DNA of 59,004 nucleotides from a bacterium UBP6_UBA1209 (lineage in GTDB: Bacteria; UBP6; UBA1177), in the NCBI GenBank assembly GCA_002309575.1, contig DBXP01000048.1, forward strand, positions 11,928-70,931, written 5' to 3'. The notes beneath the pieces were generated by a model. The model saw only the letters and a program-made list of their open reading frames with translations, made no database searches and was not told the DNA's origin. A program made the position numbers and the translations under genes. This document shows positions 24,378 to 33,460 of this stretch, piece after piece; the first letter of the stretch is position 1; the number at the start of each line of letters is the position of its first letter.

Positions 24378-25742
24378 TTACTCGCCGAATCGGTTTTTCG
24401 AACGTTCAAGCCAGCCTCCGCGTCTGTAGTAGACAAAAAGTGCAATATCAGTGACAATCCATGATGTCAGGTAAGACATGCAAAGTATCTCCAGTGTCCT
24501 GAAGTATGCGAAAACGCTGAAGATCCAGATCACTCTGAAAAGGCATATCCCTAGACCGATGATGACGACCGGACGCGTGGCGTCGCCTGCACCGCGCAAA
24601 ACGGCGGAAAAGACCTCGATAAACGACCATGTGAAGTAGAAGGGTACAAACATCCACATTAAATAATATGTTGTCTCGATCACCCCGGTGTCTCTTGTCA
24701 GGATGTTGAGAAGCGGCATCGCCAGAGCCATAATGAGAATACTCAGAAAAACTGTGATCCCGAGTGAAAGCATCAGCCCTTGAGTTACGCATTTTTTGAC
24801 TCTGTCCATCTTTCCTGCGCCGAAATTCTGTCCGATGAACGACGTGATTGCAGCACCTAAAGCGCTGCTTACCGCCCAGTAGATCCCGTCTGTTTTCGAT
24901 GTCATTGCCCACGACGCGACAACGACTGTTCCGAGGGTGTTGACGGCAACCTGGATCAGCATGTTCGAAAGTGAGTACATCGCTGACTGAACTCCTGCCG
25001 GGACACCCATTCTGATCATTCCTTTTAAATGCCTGCCGCCGATGCTAAGCTCTTTCAGGGCTAGTTTGCACGGGCTGTCAGAGTGTATCAGTCTGAAGGT
25101 CAGAAGTGCCAGATTGACGATCTGGGCCGCCACTGTTGCTAGCGCCACGCCTGCTACTCCCCAGCCGAAGCCAAGTACGAAAACAAAATCGAGAACGATG
25201 TTAGCGATACATCCGGCAACCATAAAAATAAAGGGGTTCAGCGAATCGCCAAGCGAGCGCAGGATGTTTGATTCCATGTTGAGGACAAGGATAAAGGGGA
25301 CTCCTGCAAAGTAGATCCGAAGGTACAGGATTGATAGTTCGATTGTCTCTTCCGGAGTCTTCATCAGCATGAGCAGAGCGGGAGAGGAGAAGTATCCGGC
25401 GGCACCGAGCAGGAGCCCGAGCACCATACTGACACCGATCGCATTGCCTGAGGCCCGGCGGACATCCTCGATCCGGCCGGCACCGTAGATCTGGGCAATT
25501 ACGACTGCCGCGCCGCTTGTCATCGAAACAAAGAAACCTATCAGAACATTGATGATGTGGGCGGAACTTCCGCCGACAGCCGCCAGCGCCGAGGTGCCGA
25601 CGAATCTCCCTACGATCAGACCGTCAACAGTGTTGTAAAGCTGCTGGATGCAGGTTCCCGCGGCAATCGGAATGAAGAAGATCAGGAGCTTTTTCCAAAC
25701 GGAGCCGATGGTGAGGTCGTCTCTTCTGCCCGAAGCGTCCAT
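24378..25742 (-). CDS. MATE-family multidrug/cation efflux transporter
   Basis: 454 residues from the ATG at 25742, which shares one base with the upstream stop (TAATG). An open frame extends to 25835 but lies inside the kinase gene. Twelve hydrophobic spans are expected in two repeats. The N-terminal repeat has the MATE-type QQLYNTVDGLIVGRFVG and AAVGGSSAHIINVLIGF, and the second half has GQNFGAGKMDRV. MATE proteins export cationic compounds using Na+ or H+ gradients. The substrate is unknown. It is cotranscribed with the cytidylate-kinase-like gene. Confidence 0.93.
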   Translation of the reverse strand: MDASGRRDDLTIGSVWKKLLIFFIPIAAGTCIQQLYNTVDGLIVGRFVGTSALAAVGGSSAHIINVLIGFFVSMTSGAAVVIAQIYGAGRIEDVRRASGNAIGVSMVLGLLLGAAGYFSSPALLMLMKTPEETIELSILYLRIYFAGVPFILVLNMESNILRSLGDSLNPFIFMVAGCIANIVLDFVFVLGFGWGVAGVALATVAAQIVNLALLTFRLIHSDSPCKLALKELSIGGRHLKGMIRMGVPAGVQSAMYSLSNMLIQVAVNTLGTVVVASWAMTSKTDGIYWAVSSALGAAITSFIGQNFGAGKMDRVKKCVTQGLMLSLGITVFLSILIMALAMPLLNILTRDTGVIETTYYLMWMFVPFYFTWSFIEVFSAVLRGAGDATRPVVIIGLGICLFRVIWIFSVFAYFRTLEILCMSYLTSWIVTDIALFVYYRRGGWLERSKNRFGE

Positions 25743-26368
25743 TAGAGCTCGAACCACCTCAAAGTGTAGTCTGCAACTGCCTGCGCGAGCTTCGGGATGT
25801 CCCGTCCTCCGGTGTTGACGGTAAGGTCGAAGCATGTGCTGTCAGCCCAGCTTTTGCCTGTCACAAGCTCTCTGGACTGCGCCCTGCTGCTGTCGATTTT
25901 TTTGATGTTGCGGACCACCTCCTTCTCGGAGAGGCGCTCTTTTTCATCCTTTTTGTTTTCGTGGTTCATGCAGCGGTCTATGCGGTAATCCATGTCGGCG
26001 CAGACGAAGATCCGGAACGGCCTGTAGTCGCGGAGGATTACGTCCGCATCGCGTCCGACAATGATGAAGTCGTTCCCGGCCTTAGCGATATCCTCAATGA
26101 TTTCGCGCTGTCTGACGAGGAGCGAAGTCTTCATCCCGGGCTCGAAGGCGAGGATGCTGCTGAAGGTGTTGTTGTAGCTGAGATGCACGTTCCGCCACTC
26201 GTGGCCGCTGATGAGGGTGCTCACGTATTCAGGGTTGAATCCGCTCTCTTCCGAGAGCTGCTGAAGGATACCCTTGTCGTAATAATCCCAGCCCAAAATC
26301 TCGGCGAGCCGCTTTCCGAGCTCTCTCCCGCCGCTTCCGAATTGTCTGCTGACAGTGATTATCCGCAT
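25742..26368 (-). CDS. Cytidylate-kinase-like family protein
   Basis: 208 residues from the ATG at 26368 behind GGAGG. A TTG four codons upstream is not needed. The N-terminus has a P-loop of the cytidylate-kinase-2 type (ITVSRQFGSGGRELGKRLAE), and a kinase-like DFIIVGRDADVIL segment follows. Such proteins are often paired with transporters, and here the MATE gene follows directly. The true substrate of this family is not established; CMP kinase activity should not be assumed. Confidence 0.88.
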   Translation of the reverse strand: MRIITVSRQFGSGGRELGKRLAEILGWDYYDKGILQQLSEESGFNPEYVSTLISGHEWRNVHLSYNNTFSSILAFEPGMKTSLLVRQREIIEDIAKAGNDFIIVGRDADVILRDYRPFRIFVCADMDYRIDRCMNHENKKDEKERLSEKEVVRNIKKIDSSRAQSRELVTGKSWADSTCFDLTVNTGGRDIPKLAQAVADYTLRWFEL

Positions 26369-26423
26369 TTCCGCCTCCAAAAACAGGTTTCATTTCCAAC
26401 AACATATTTTAAAACATTATAAA

Positions 26424-26442
26424 AATAATGAAAATCATTTTG
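26424..26442. promoter_or_regulatory. Fur-box-like palindrome before mnmA-hydE
   Basis: AATAATGAAAATCATTTTG matches 15 of the 19 positions of the classical Fur consensus GATAATGATAATCATTATC and keeps its palindromic core AATGA-AAA-TCATT. It overlaps the proposed -35 of the mnmA promoter and lies in the divergent region towards the kinase/MATE unit. Confidence 0.5.
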
Positions 26443-26468
26443 CAAAAAAGCGGCAAAACGGGTAGAGT
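26440..26468 (+). promoter_or_regulatory. Possible sigma-70 promoter of mnmA-hydE
   Basis: TTGCAA (26440-26445) and TAGAGT (26463-26468) are 17 bp apart, about 40 bp before the mnmA start. The hexamers are imperfect. The -35 overlaps the Fur-box-like palindrome, as expected if iron represses the unit. Confidence 0.4.
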
Positions 26469-26509
26469 CCCAGGCGTTTTTTAGGTTTTTCCAGACTTTC
26501 CGGAGGCAA

Positions 26510-27595
26510 ATGAAGGTACTTGTCGGTATGAGCGGAGGCGTAGATTCCTCTGTTGCTGCCTGCCTTTTGAAGGAGGCCGGGCATGATGTTATCGGCGTAA
26601 CGATGTCGATTTGGGATAAAACGCGGCACTACAGCGAATCTTTGCGCAAAGATGCCTGCTTTTCGCCGCACGAGGAGGAGGATATCGCCGAGGCGAAGTC
26701 TGTCTGCGCCCTTCTGGGGATCCCGCACCATGTCGTCGACTGCAGCGAAGAGTACAAAAAGATGGTCCTCGCAAATTTCAAGAGCGAATACCTTGCAGGC
26801 CGCACTCCGAATCCGTGCGTCAAGTGCAATGCGACGATAAAGTTCGGAGTCCTGCCGGAAAGCGCGGCTGCCAGGGGGATCGTCTTCGACAAATTCGCAA
26901 CAGGGCACTATGCGAGGCTCTCCTTCAACGAAGATCTTCAGCGTTACCAGCTCCGCAGGGCGGTCGATCTCAAGAAAGACCAGAGTTACTTCATCTACCG
27001 TCTCGGCCAGGAGCAGCTTTCAAAGATCCTGCTGCCGCTCGGCGGTTTCGATAAGGAGAGTGTCCGCAAAATCGCGAGGAAATACGGTCTCAAGGTGAGC
27101 GAAAAGCCCGACAGTCAGGATTTTTACACGGGCGATATAAACGATATTCTTGAACAAAAACCGAGAGTTGGCAATTTCGTCGATAAAAACGGGTGCGTCC
27201 TCGGACATCACAACGGGATCTGGAACTACACTATCGGCCAGAGGAGAGGTCTCGGGATCAGCGCGGACAGACCGCTATATGTCCTCGGGCTGGACAAGGA
27301 TAAAAACGAGGTGCTTGTCGGTTATGCGGAGGAGGGGATGAAGTGCGCTCTTTCAGCAGTCGATCTGGTCTGGCAGTCGGTGGCGCCGCTCACGGAAAAG
27401 AGCGCTGTCAGAGTAAAGGTCCGCTCGGCGCAGGATCCGGTACCAGCGGAATTTGAACCCAATGGCGAAGGATGCATCGTCCGTTTTTTTGAAAAACAGA
27501 AGGCAATCGCTCCCGGACAGTCGGTCGTTTTTTACGATGACGACGACTTCGTTCTGGGCGGCGGTATCATAAGCGGGACTCAGGATGTCGATTGA
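26510..27595 (+). CDS. mnmA: tRNA-specific 2-thiouridylase MnmA, variant active site
   Basis: 361 residues. MnmA adenylates and thiolates U34 of tRNA-Lys, -Glu and -Gln. The PP-loop SGGVDSS is at 8-14. The first catalytic Cys is Cys103 in PNPCVKCN, which forms a CxxC pair with Cys106; many MnmA proteins have Asp-x-x-Cys here. The second catalytic Cys, normally in a CFI motif after the SQD/STG segment, is replaced: the sequence reads PDSQDFYTGD with Tyr206. This points to a mechanism without the usual disulfide, perhaps an Fe-S cluster. The ATG follows GGAGG closely. It overlaps hydE by 11 bp. Confidence 0.93.
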   Translation: MKVLVGMSGGVDSSVAACLLKEAGHDVIGVTMSIWDKTRHYSESLRKDACFSPHEEEDIAEAKSVCALLGIPHHVVDCSEEYKKMVLANFKSEYLAGRTPNPCVKCNATIKFGVLPESAAARGIVFDKFATGHYARLSFNEDLQRYQLRRAVDLKKDQSYFIYRLGQEQLSKILLPLGGFDKESVRKIARKYGLKVSEKPDSQDFYTGDINDILEQKPRVGNFVDKNGCVLGHHNGIWNYTIGQRRGLGISADRPLYVLGLDKDKNEVLVGYAEEGMKCALSAVDLVWQSVAPLTEKSAVRVKVRSAQDPVPAEFEPNGEGCIVRFFEKQKAIAPGQSVVFYDDDDFVLGGGIISGTQDVD

Positions 27596-28577
27596 AAAAA
27601 GTGAAATTGTAAGGCTGCTTGCCGACGAGGAGAATCAGCAGAAGCTGTTCGCCTGGGCAGATTCCGTGCGGAAGGAAAATGTCGGCGACGAAGTGCAACT
27701 CCGCGGATTAATTGAATTTTCCAGCATTTGCAGAAACAACTGCCTCTACTGCGGGTTGCGTGCCGGCAATACAAAAGCGCACCGGTACCGCATGAGCGAG
27801 GAGGAGATCATCGAGACTGCAAGGCGTGCCTCTGAACTCGGCTTCAGAACGATCGTAATGCAGTCGGGCGAGGACCCCTATTTCAATGCCGGCCGGATGT
27901 GCCGGATCATCAGAGAGATCAAAAAGTTTGACGTCGCTATAACGCTCAGCATCGGCGAGCGCGCTTTTGACGAATACAAAGCCTTCAGAGAGGCCGGCGC
28001 GGACAGATATCTGATGCGGATAGAGACGACCGACCGTGATCTTTACCACAGGCTGGATCCTGGCATGAGCTGGGAAAACCGCTATAACTGCCTCATGGCG
28101 ATCCGCGAACTCGGCTACGAACTCGGCTCCGGCATCATGGTCGGGCTACCAGGGCAGACCCTGGAAAGCATTGCCGACGACCTGCTTTTTCTGAAGGAGA
28201 TCGGCGTCGATATGGCCGGGATCGGACCATTTATCCCGAACCCGGACACTCCGCTTGCAGATGAAAAGGGCGGTTCGCTGGATCTTTCGCTCCGGACAAT
28301 GGCGCTCATGAGGATCCTGCTCCCCGACATAAATATCCCGGCGACGACGGCGATGGAGACGCTCCATCCGGACGGCAGGATGCTCGCCCTGAAGGCTGGC
28401 GCGAACGTCGTCATGCCGAATGTCACCGAGGGCGAATACCGCAGACTTTACGAGCTCTATCCCGGGAAGATCTGTGTCAACGATTCGCCTGCGCACTGCC
28501 GAAGCTGCATCGGTCTCAGAATAAAAATGATCGGGCGCTCGATCGGAACGGGTTACGGTGGACATAAAAAATCGTAG
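27585..28577 (+). CDS. hydE: [FeFe]-hydrogenase maturation radical SAM protein HydE
   Basis: 330 residues. HydE is a radical S-adenosylmethionine enzyme that helps build the diiron subcluster of [FeFe] hydrogenase. The CxxxCxxC motif is CRNNCLYC (Cys49, Cys53, Cys56), set in the HydE-like context EFSSICRNNCLYCGLR. The downstream segments MQSGEDPYF, MRIETTD, GIMVGLPGQT and MPNVT fit HydE rather than biotin synthase or ThiH. It overlaps mnmA by 11 bp. HydF, HydG and the hydrogenase itself are not in the window. Its presence suggests an anaerobic, hydrogen-metabolising host. Confidence 0.88.
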   Translation: MSIEKSEIVRLLADEENQQKLFAWADSVRKENVGDEVQLRGLIEFSSICRNNCLYCGLRAGNTKAHRYRMSEEEIIETARRASELGFRTIVMQSGEDPYFNAGRMCRIIREIKKFDVAITLSIGERAFDEYKAFREAGADRYLMRIETTDRDLYHRLDPGMSWENRYNCLMAIRELGYELGSGIMVGLPGQTLESIADDLLFLKEIGVDMAGIGPFIPNPDTPLADEKGGSLDLSLRTMALMRILLPDINIPATTAMETLHPDGRMLALKAGANVVMPNVTEGEYRRLYELYPGKICVNDSPAHCRSCIGLRIKMIGRSIGTGYGGHKKS

Positions 28578-28639
28578 TCAAATCAGCCTGAAAACATCCA
28601 AAAGCTTTCGGAATCCAACGAAACCGTGACCTTTATCTA

Positions 28640-28667
28640 TTGACTTTAGCCAATCCGTTTTTATATA
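28640..28667 (+). promoter_or_regulatory. Promoter of htpG
   Basis: TTGACT (28640-28645) and TATATA (28662-28667) are 16 bp apart; TATACC at 28664 with 18-bp spacing is an alternative. The start codon of htpG is about 40 bp downstream, behind GGAGG. No sigma-32-type element was seen. Confidence 0.5.
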
Positions 28668-28705
28668 CCCGGTTAACATTATTAAGGCTCATTTTGGAGG
28701 AGAAA

Positions 28706-30655
28706 ATGGCTAAAAAAACTTTTAAGGCTGAAACGAAACAGCTTTTGGATCTGATGATCAATTCGATCTACACGAACCGTGAAATTTTCTTAAGAGAGTT
28801 GATTTCAAACGCAAGCGACGCAATAGACAAGCTTAAATTCAAGGCTCTGACCGACGAGGCGCTCCTGAAGGATGGCAGCGATTTCGAGATCAGACTCAAT
28901 CCGGATAAAGAGGCAAAAACATTGACGATTTCTGATAACGGAATCGGTATGACCTACGATGAAGTCATTGAAAATATCGGAACGATCGCAAAGAGCGGCT
29001 CGAAGGAGTTCTTTGAAAAGATGATGAAGGACAAAGAGGCCGACGAAAAGAATGCGGCTGAGTTCATCGGTCAGTTCGGTGTCGGTTTCTACAGCGCCTT
29101 CATGGTCGCGGACAGGGTAAAAATCAGGACGAGGGCGGCCGGTGCTCCGGAAAACGAGGGAGTTGTCTGGGAATCGGCGGGCGACGGCACCTACACTATC
29201 GACAAAACTGATGTCGAAAAACGCGGGACCGAGATCACGCTCTACCTCAAGCCTGACTGCATCACCGATATGCAGCTTCTCGACCGCTACGAACTCGAGG
29301 AGCTTGTTTCGCACTACAGCGACTTCATCCGCTACCCCGTAAAGATGATGGTCGAGAACACTATCCCCGAGGAGAAGGATAAGGACGGAAAGGTCACGAA
29401 GGAGAAGGAGACGGTTCTCGAGGACAAGATCCTGAACTCGATGAAACCCATCTGGAGCCGCAACAAATCAGAAGTAACCGATGAAGAATACAAGGATTTT
29501 TATCGTCACACCTTCCATTCCTACGATGAACCGGCAGATATCATCCAGACGAAAGGCGAAGGTCAGGTCGAATACACGGCGCTGCTCTTCATTCCGTCGG
29601 ATGTCCCGTTCAACTTCTACTCGTCGCAGTTCGAACGCGGTCTTGCACTTTACTGCAAGCAGGTCTTCATCATGGACAAGTGCAAAGAGCTTATCCCAGA
29701 ATATCTGGGCTTCGTGAAGGGTGTCGTCGACAGCCCCGACTTCTCGCTCAACATCTCGAGAGAGATACTTCAGCACAGTGCTCAGCTCAGCATCATCTCC
29801 AAAAACCTTGAGAAAAAGATCCTCGCTTCCCTCAAATACATGCTTGAAAACGACCGTGACAAATACGTCAAGTTCTGGCTCGGATTCGGCCGCGCAATCA
29901 AGGCTGGCATCTACTCCGACTTCGGCATGAACAAGGATAAACTTCAGGATCTGCTGCTCTTCGATTCGTCAAAATCGGAGGAGCTGACAACGCTTGACGA
30001 ATATGTAAAGCGTATGCCTGAAAACCAGAAGGAGATCTACTTCGCGACAGGCAGGGACAAGGCTTCCATCTCCGCGATCCCGCAGATGGAGGCTGTTGCC
30101 GACAAGGGCTTCGAGGTGCTCTACTTCACCGACAAGATCGACGAGTTCATGACGACTGTCCTTGCGACCTACAAGGAAAAACCGCTCAAAAATATCGCAG
30201 CCGGCGACCTTAACCTCGATACGGACGAGGAGAAAAAGGCAAAGGAGGAAAAACGCAAAGAGCAGGAGACGGCAAGCAAATCGCTGCTCGAGACTCTGAA
30301 AAAGCACCTTGCCGGCGAGGTCAGCGATGTAAGACTCTCGTCAAGACTCAAAAACAGCGCAGTCTGCATCGTAGCTGGCGAAGGTATCAGCCTCAACATG
30401 GAGCAGGTCCTTGCCGAAACGCCGATGTACGCGATGACGGCGCCGAAAGCCAACAAGATCCTTGAAATCAACCCCGACCACAAGATCTTCAAAAAGCTCA
30501 CCGAGATCTATGATGCGGATCCTGAGTCGGAAAAGTTGAAAGATATGGCTGAAATCTTGTATGATCAGGCTCTTTTGATCGAGGGGATCCAACCGAAGAA
30601 CCCGGTCAAGTTTGCAAACCTGATTTCCGACATGCTTTCGGAAATTGCACTTTAG
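28706..30655 (+). CDS. htpG: Hsp90-family chaperone HtpG
   Basis: 649 residues from the ATG at 28706, five bases after GGAGG; the frame is open to 28640 but that stretch contains the promoter. The GHKL ATPase domain is complete: FLRELISNASDAIDKLKF, DNGIGMT and GQFGVGFYSAF. The middle domain and C-terminal dimerisation domain follow, at a length normal for HtpG (about 620-650). It is an ATP-dependent cytoplasmic chaperone. Lys/Glu-rich linker segments lie near 250-260 and 520. It heads a run of closely spaced plus-strand genes. Confidence 0.97.
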   Translation: MAKKTFKAETKQLLDLMINSIYTNREIFLRELISNASDAIDKLKFKALTDEALLKDGSDFEIRLNPDKEAKTLTISDNGIGMTYDEVIENIGTIAKSGSKEFFEKMMKDKEADEKNAAEFIGQFGVGFYSAFMVADRVKIRTRAAGAPENEGVVWESAGDGTYTIDKTDVEKRGTEITLYLKPDCITDMQLLDRYELEELVSHYSDFIRYPVKMMVENTIPEEKDKDGKVTKEKETVLEDKILNSMKPIWSRNKSEVTDEEYKDFYRHTFHSYDEPADIIQTKGEGQVEYTALLFIPSDVPFNFYSSQFERGLALYCKQVFIMDKCKELIPEYLGFVKGVVDSPDFSLNISREILQHSAQLSIISKNLEKKILASLKYMLENDRDKYVKFWLGFGRAIKAGIYSDFGMNKDKLQDLLLFDSSKSEELTTLDEYVKRMPENQKEIYFATGRDKASISAIPQMEAVADKGFEVLYFTDKIDEFMTTVLATYKEKPLKNIAAGDLNLDTDEEKKAKEEKRKEQETASKSLLETLKKHLAGEVSDVRLSSRLKNSAVCIVAGEGISLNMEQVLAETPMYAMTAPKANKILEINPDHKIFKKLTEIYDADPESEKLKDMAEILYDQALLIEGIQPKNPVKFANLISDMLSEIAL

Positions 30656-30664
30656 GAGTTTACC

Positions 30665-31228
30665 ATGAGAGAAGAGATCAAATCTGTTTTTGCCGGGCTG
30701 CTCGACCAGATGCAGGACAAGGAACTTTCGGAAAAGGTCGTTGATGTATGGGTCGACTGCGCAAAAGAGGGCGGCTGGAAATCGTTCGAAGAGCTTTGCG
30801 AGATCCCCTTTACGCTCCTCACCGACACCGAAGGGGTCAATCTGCTTGAACACACGGTCGCAGTCACAAAGGGTGCGCTAGGGATCGCCAACGCGATAAT
30901 TTCGACATACAAACACAACCCTTTCGACATTCACCTTGACTGGGTCATCGCAGGCGGTATTCTCCACGATGTAGGCAAACTGATGGAGATAGAGAAGACC
31001 GACGGGAGCTACCGCAAAAGCTATGCCGGAAAGTGCGCGAGACATCCTATCAGCGGCGCGATCGCTGCGGCAAAGCACGGACTTCCGCCTGAGATCCAGA
31101 ACATCATCATCTGTCACGCCAAGGAGGGCGACGGCAGACCTCAGAAGATCGAGGGCGTATTCATCCATCAGGCGGATTTCGCAACATTCAACCCTGCCGT
31201 CATGAAAAAGCAGGGACTTCTTTTTTAA
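30665..31228 (+). CDS. HD-domain phosphohydrolase
   Basis: 187 residues behind AGGAG. The HD motif is intact: His63 in LLEHTVAV, His101-Asp102 in GILHDVGKL, a downstream His in ICHAKEGD, and an Asp near 171 in IHQADF. HD proteins are metal-dependent phosphohydrolases acting on nucleotides or related phosphates. The substrate is unknown. It begins 9 bp after htpG and ends 18 bp before purH. A role in nucleotide metabolism is possible from position only. Confidence 0.88.
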   Translation: MREEIKSVFAGLLDQMQDKELSEKVVDVWVDCAKEGGWKSFEELCEIPFTLLTDTEGVNLLEHTVAVTKGALGIANAIISTYKHNPFDIHLDWVIAGGILHDVGKLMEIEKTDGSYRKSYAGKCARHPISGAIAAAKHGLPPEIQNIIICHAKEGDGRPQKIEGVFIHQADFATFNPAVMKKQGLLF

Positions 31229-31246
31229 TATTGTTCGGAGGCTGCA

Positions 31247-32806
31247 ATGACAAAGGTAAAAAATGCGATCATCAGCGTTTACGACAAGACATCGCTCGTA
31301 GAATTCGCGTCTGAGCTCGCCAAAATGGGGGTCAACATCTTCTCGTCCGGCGGCAGTTTCAAGGCTCTCGCCGAAAACGGGATCAAGGCTGTAAAGGTCG
31401 AAGATTACACCGGATTCCCTGAAATGATGGACGGCAGGGTCAAGACTCTCCACCCGAAGATCCACGGCGGTATCCTGGCCTGCCGCGACAACGAAAAACA
31501 CCTTCAGGCGGCGAAGGATCACGACATCACGATGTTCGACATGGTCGTTGTCAACCTCTATCCCTTCAAAAAGACCGTCGAAAGCGGCAAATCGATGGCC
31601 GAGATCATCGAAAACATCGATATCGGCGGCCCGACGCTTGTCCGCAGCGCGGCTAAAAACCATAAGTTCGTCGCAGTGGTCACATCGCCCGACGACTATG
31701 CGAGAGTTCTCGACGAGATGAAGAAAAACGACGGCGAGATCTCTCTTGAAACAAGGTTCGACCTTGCAAGAAAGGCCTTTTCGCACACGGCGCTTTACGA
31801 CGGCTACATCAGCTCCTTCTTCTCGACAGTCAGCTGTTCAGGCGAAAAGATCGCCGACGCTCCCGAGCTTCTGACGCTTCAGTTCAAGAAAAAAGAGTCG
31901 CTCCGTTACGGCGAAAACCCGCACCAGACTGCATCGGTCTACGTCGAGCACGACGCGGCTTCCGGCACGACAGCTGCGGGCAGACAGCTTCACGGCAAAC
32001 AGCTTTCGTTCAATAATTACATGGACTTGGACAGCGCGAAGAACATCGTTGCAGCCTTTGACGACCCGGCGGTCGCAATCGTCAAGCACACAAATCCGTG
32101 CGGAGCGGCGATCGGTTCGACTCTAGCCGAGGCCTACACGAAGGCTCTTGCCTGCGATCCGGTCAGCGCATTCGGTTCGATCATCGCGGTCAACAGGACT
32201 CTGGATGCCGAAAGCGCGGAGCTTATGAGCAAACTCTTCGTCGAGGCGGTATGTGCGCCTGAATTTACGCCTGAAGCGCTGGCGATCCTTGAGAAAAAGA
32301 AGAACATCCGCCTGATCGAACTTGGAAAATTCGCCGACAACAGCGGCGATATCGAGCTCAAGAAAATCTCAGGTGGACTTCTTTTTGAAGGCGCGGAGAG
32401 AAGAATGATCACTGCAGCGGATTTCAATGTAGTAACTGACGCAAAACCGACTCCAGAGCAGATCGAAGAGCTTGTCTTTGCGCAGAATATGGTCCGCTTC
32501 ATCAAGAGCAACGCCATCCTTCTGACCAAAAACAAGGCGACAGTTGGTGTCGGCGCAGGCCAGATGTCAAGGATAGATTCGCTTGAGATCGCTATCAAAA
32601 AATCGCAGCAGCCGACAGCCGGATGCGTCATGGCAAGCGATGCTTTCTTCCCGTTCCGCGACTGCGTCGACAGAGCGGCTGAAGCCGGGATCACGGCGAT
32701 CATCCAGCCCGGCGGCTCGGTCCGCGACCAGGAGTCGATAGATGCCTGCAACGAGCACGGGATCCCGATGATCTTCACGGGGATCCGCAGTTTCAAACAC
32801 CTGTAG
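31247..32806 (+). CDS. purH: Bifunctional AICAR transformylase / IMP cyclohydrolase
   Basis: 519 residues, full length. It carries out the last two steps of IMP synthesis. The N-terminal MGS-like cyclohydrolase domain shows ALISVYDK-type sequence (AIISVYDKTSLVEFA), SSGGS, DGRVKTLHPKIHGG and VVNLYPF. The C-terminal transformylase domain has RYGENPHQ and the Lys-His catalytic pair in VKHTNPCGAA. It lies behind GGAGG. No other purine genes are nearby. Confidence 0.97.
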   Translation: MTKVKNAIISVYDKTSLVEFASELAKMGVNIFSSGGSFKALAENGIKAVKVEDYTGFPEMMDGRVKTLHPKIHGGILACRDNEKHLQAAKDHDITMFDMVVVNLYPFKKTVESGKSMAEIIENIDIGGPTLVRSAAKNHKFVAVVTSPDDYARVLDEMKKNDGEISLETRFDLARKAFSHTALYDGYISSFFSTVSCSGEKIADAPELLTLQFKKKESLRYGENPHQTASVYVEHDAASGTTAAGRQLHGKQLSFNNYMDLDSAKNIVAAFDDPAVAIVKHTNPCGAAIGSTLAEAYTKALACDPVSAFGSIIAVNRTLDAESAELMSKLFVEAVCAPEFTPEALAILEKKKNIRLIELGKFADNSGDIELKKISGGLLFEGAERRMITAADFNVVTDAKPTPEQIEELVFAQNMVRFIKSNAILLTKNKATVGVGAGQMSRIDSLEIAIKKSQQPTAGCVMASDAFFPFRDCVDRAAEAGITAIIQPGGSVRDQESIDACNEHGIPMIFTGIRSFKHL

Positions 32807-32815
32807 GAGCACTTT

Positions 32816-33445
32816 ATGGACCCTCGAACCGCTCAATATTTAAGGGATTTCATAAAATTCGACTCTCCTTTTCTCGAAAGCCTTGAAAAGTCCAACCGCA
32901 GCCGGAACGACATCCAGCCGATGATCGAGATCGAGGTAGCGAAGTTCCTGGCATTCCTGATCAGGGCTAAAAAAATCAAGAATGTCCTTGAGCTCGGAAG
33001 CAGCAACGGATACTCTTCGATCTGGATGGCTACTGCACTCAGAGAGACCGGCGGAAAAATCACAACTGTCGAAAATCACAACAGGATCATCAAAGAGGCT
33101 GAAAGGAATATCGCAGAATCAGGCTATTCTGACATCATCACGCTCATCCACGGAAAGGCCGAAGAGGAGTGCGCAAAAATGGTGGAAAACGGCGAAAAAT
33201 TCGATCTTATCTTCCAGGATTGCGGCAAGTATCTCTATCCGATGCTTCTCGAAACGACTGTCAAGCTTTGCAAAAAGGGCGGCATAATTGCGGCGGATGA
33301 CACGCTTTTCCGCGTCACAGAGAGCGTCAGAAGCGGTCTCGGCGATTACACTCACGACTACAACCGTGCGGTTTTCGCCCACAAAAAGCTCTTCAGCACG
33401 ATCTTACCGATAGGGAACGGCGTCACACTGAGTTTTAAGAGGTAG
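32816..33445 (+). CDS. SAM-dependent O-methyltransferase (class I)
   Basis: 209 residues behind GGAG, 9 bp after purH. The SAM-binding motif I is VLELGSSNGYSSIWMA (about 58-73), followed by an acidic ribose contact (TTVEN), and FDLIFQDCGKYLYP near 130. The layout matches the catechol-O-methyltransferase-like O-methyltransferase-3 family. The usual metal-binding Asp in the FIDADK position is Gln-Asp-Cys-Gly-Lys here, so metal dependence may differ. The substrate is unknown. Confidence 0.88.
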   Translation: MDPRTAQYLRDFIKFDSPFLESLEKSNRSRNDIQPMIEIEVAKFLAFLIRAKKIKNVLELGSSNGYSSIWMATALRETGGKITTVENHNRIIKEAERNIAESGYSDIITLIHGKAEEECAKMVENGEKFDLIFQDCGKYLYPMLLETTVKLCKKGGIIAADDTLFRVTESVRSGLGDYTHDYNRAVFAHKKLFSTILPIGNGVTLSFKR

Positions 33446-33460
33446 AAACAAGGAGCTGTG

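Noticed and set aside
30878..31786. 302-residue minus-strand frame across the HD and purH genes
   Set aside because: It spans two genes with clear motifs on the plus strand and shows no signal or known motif of its own.
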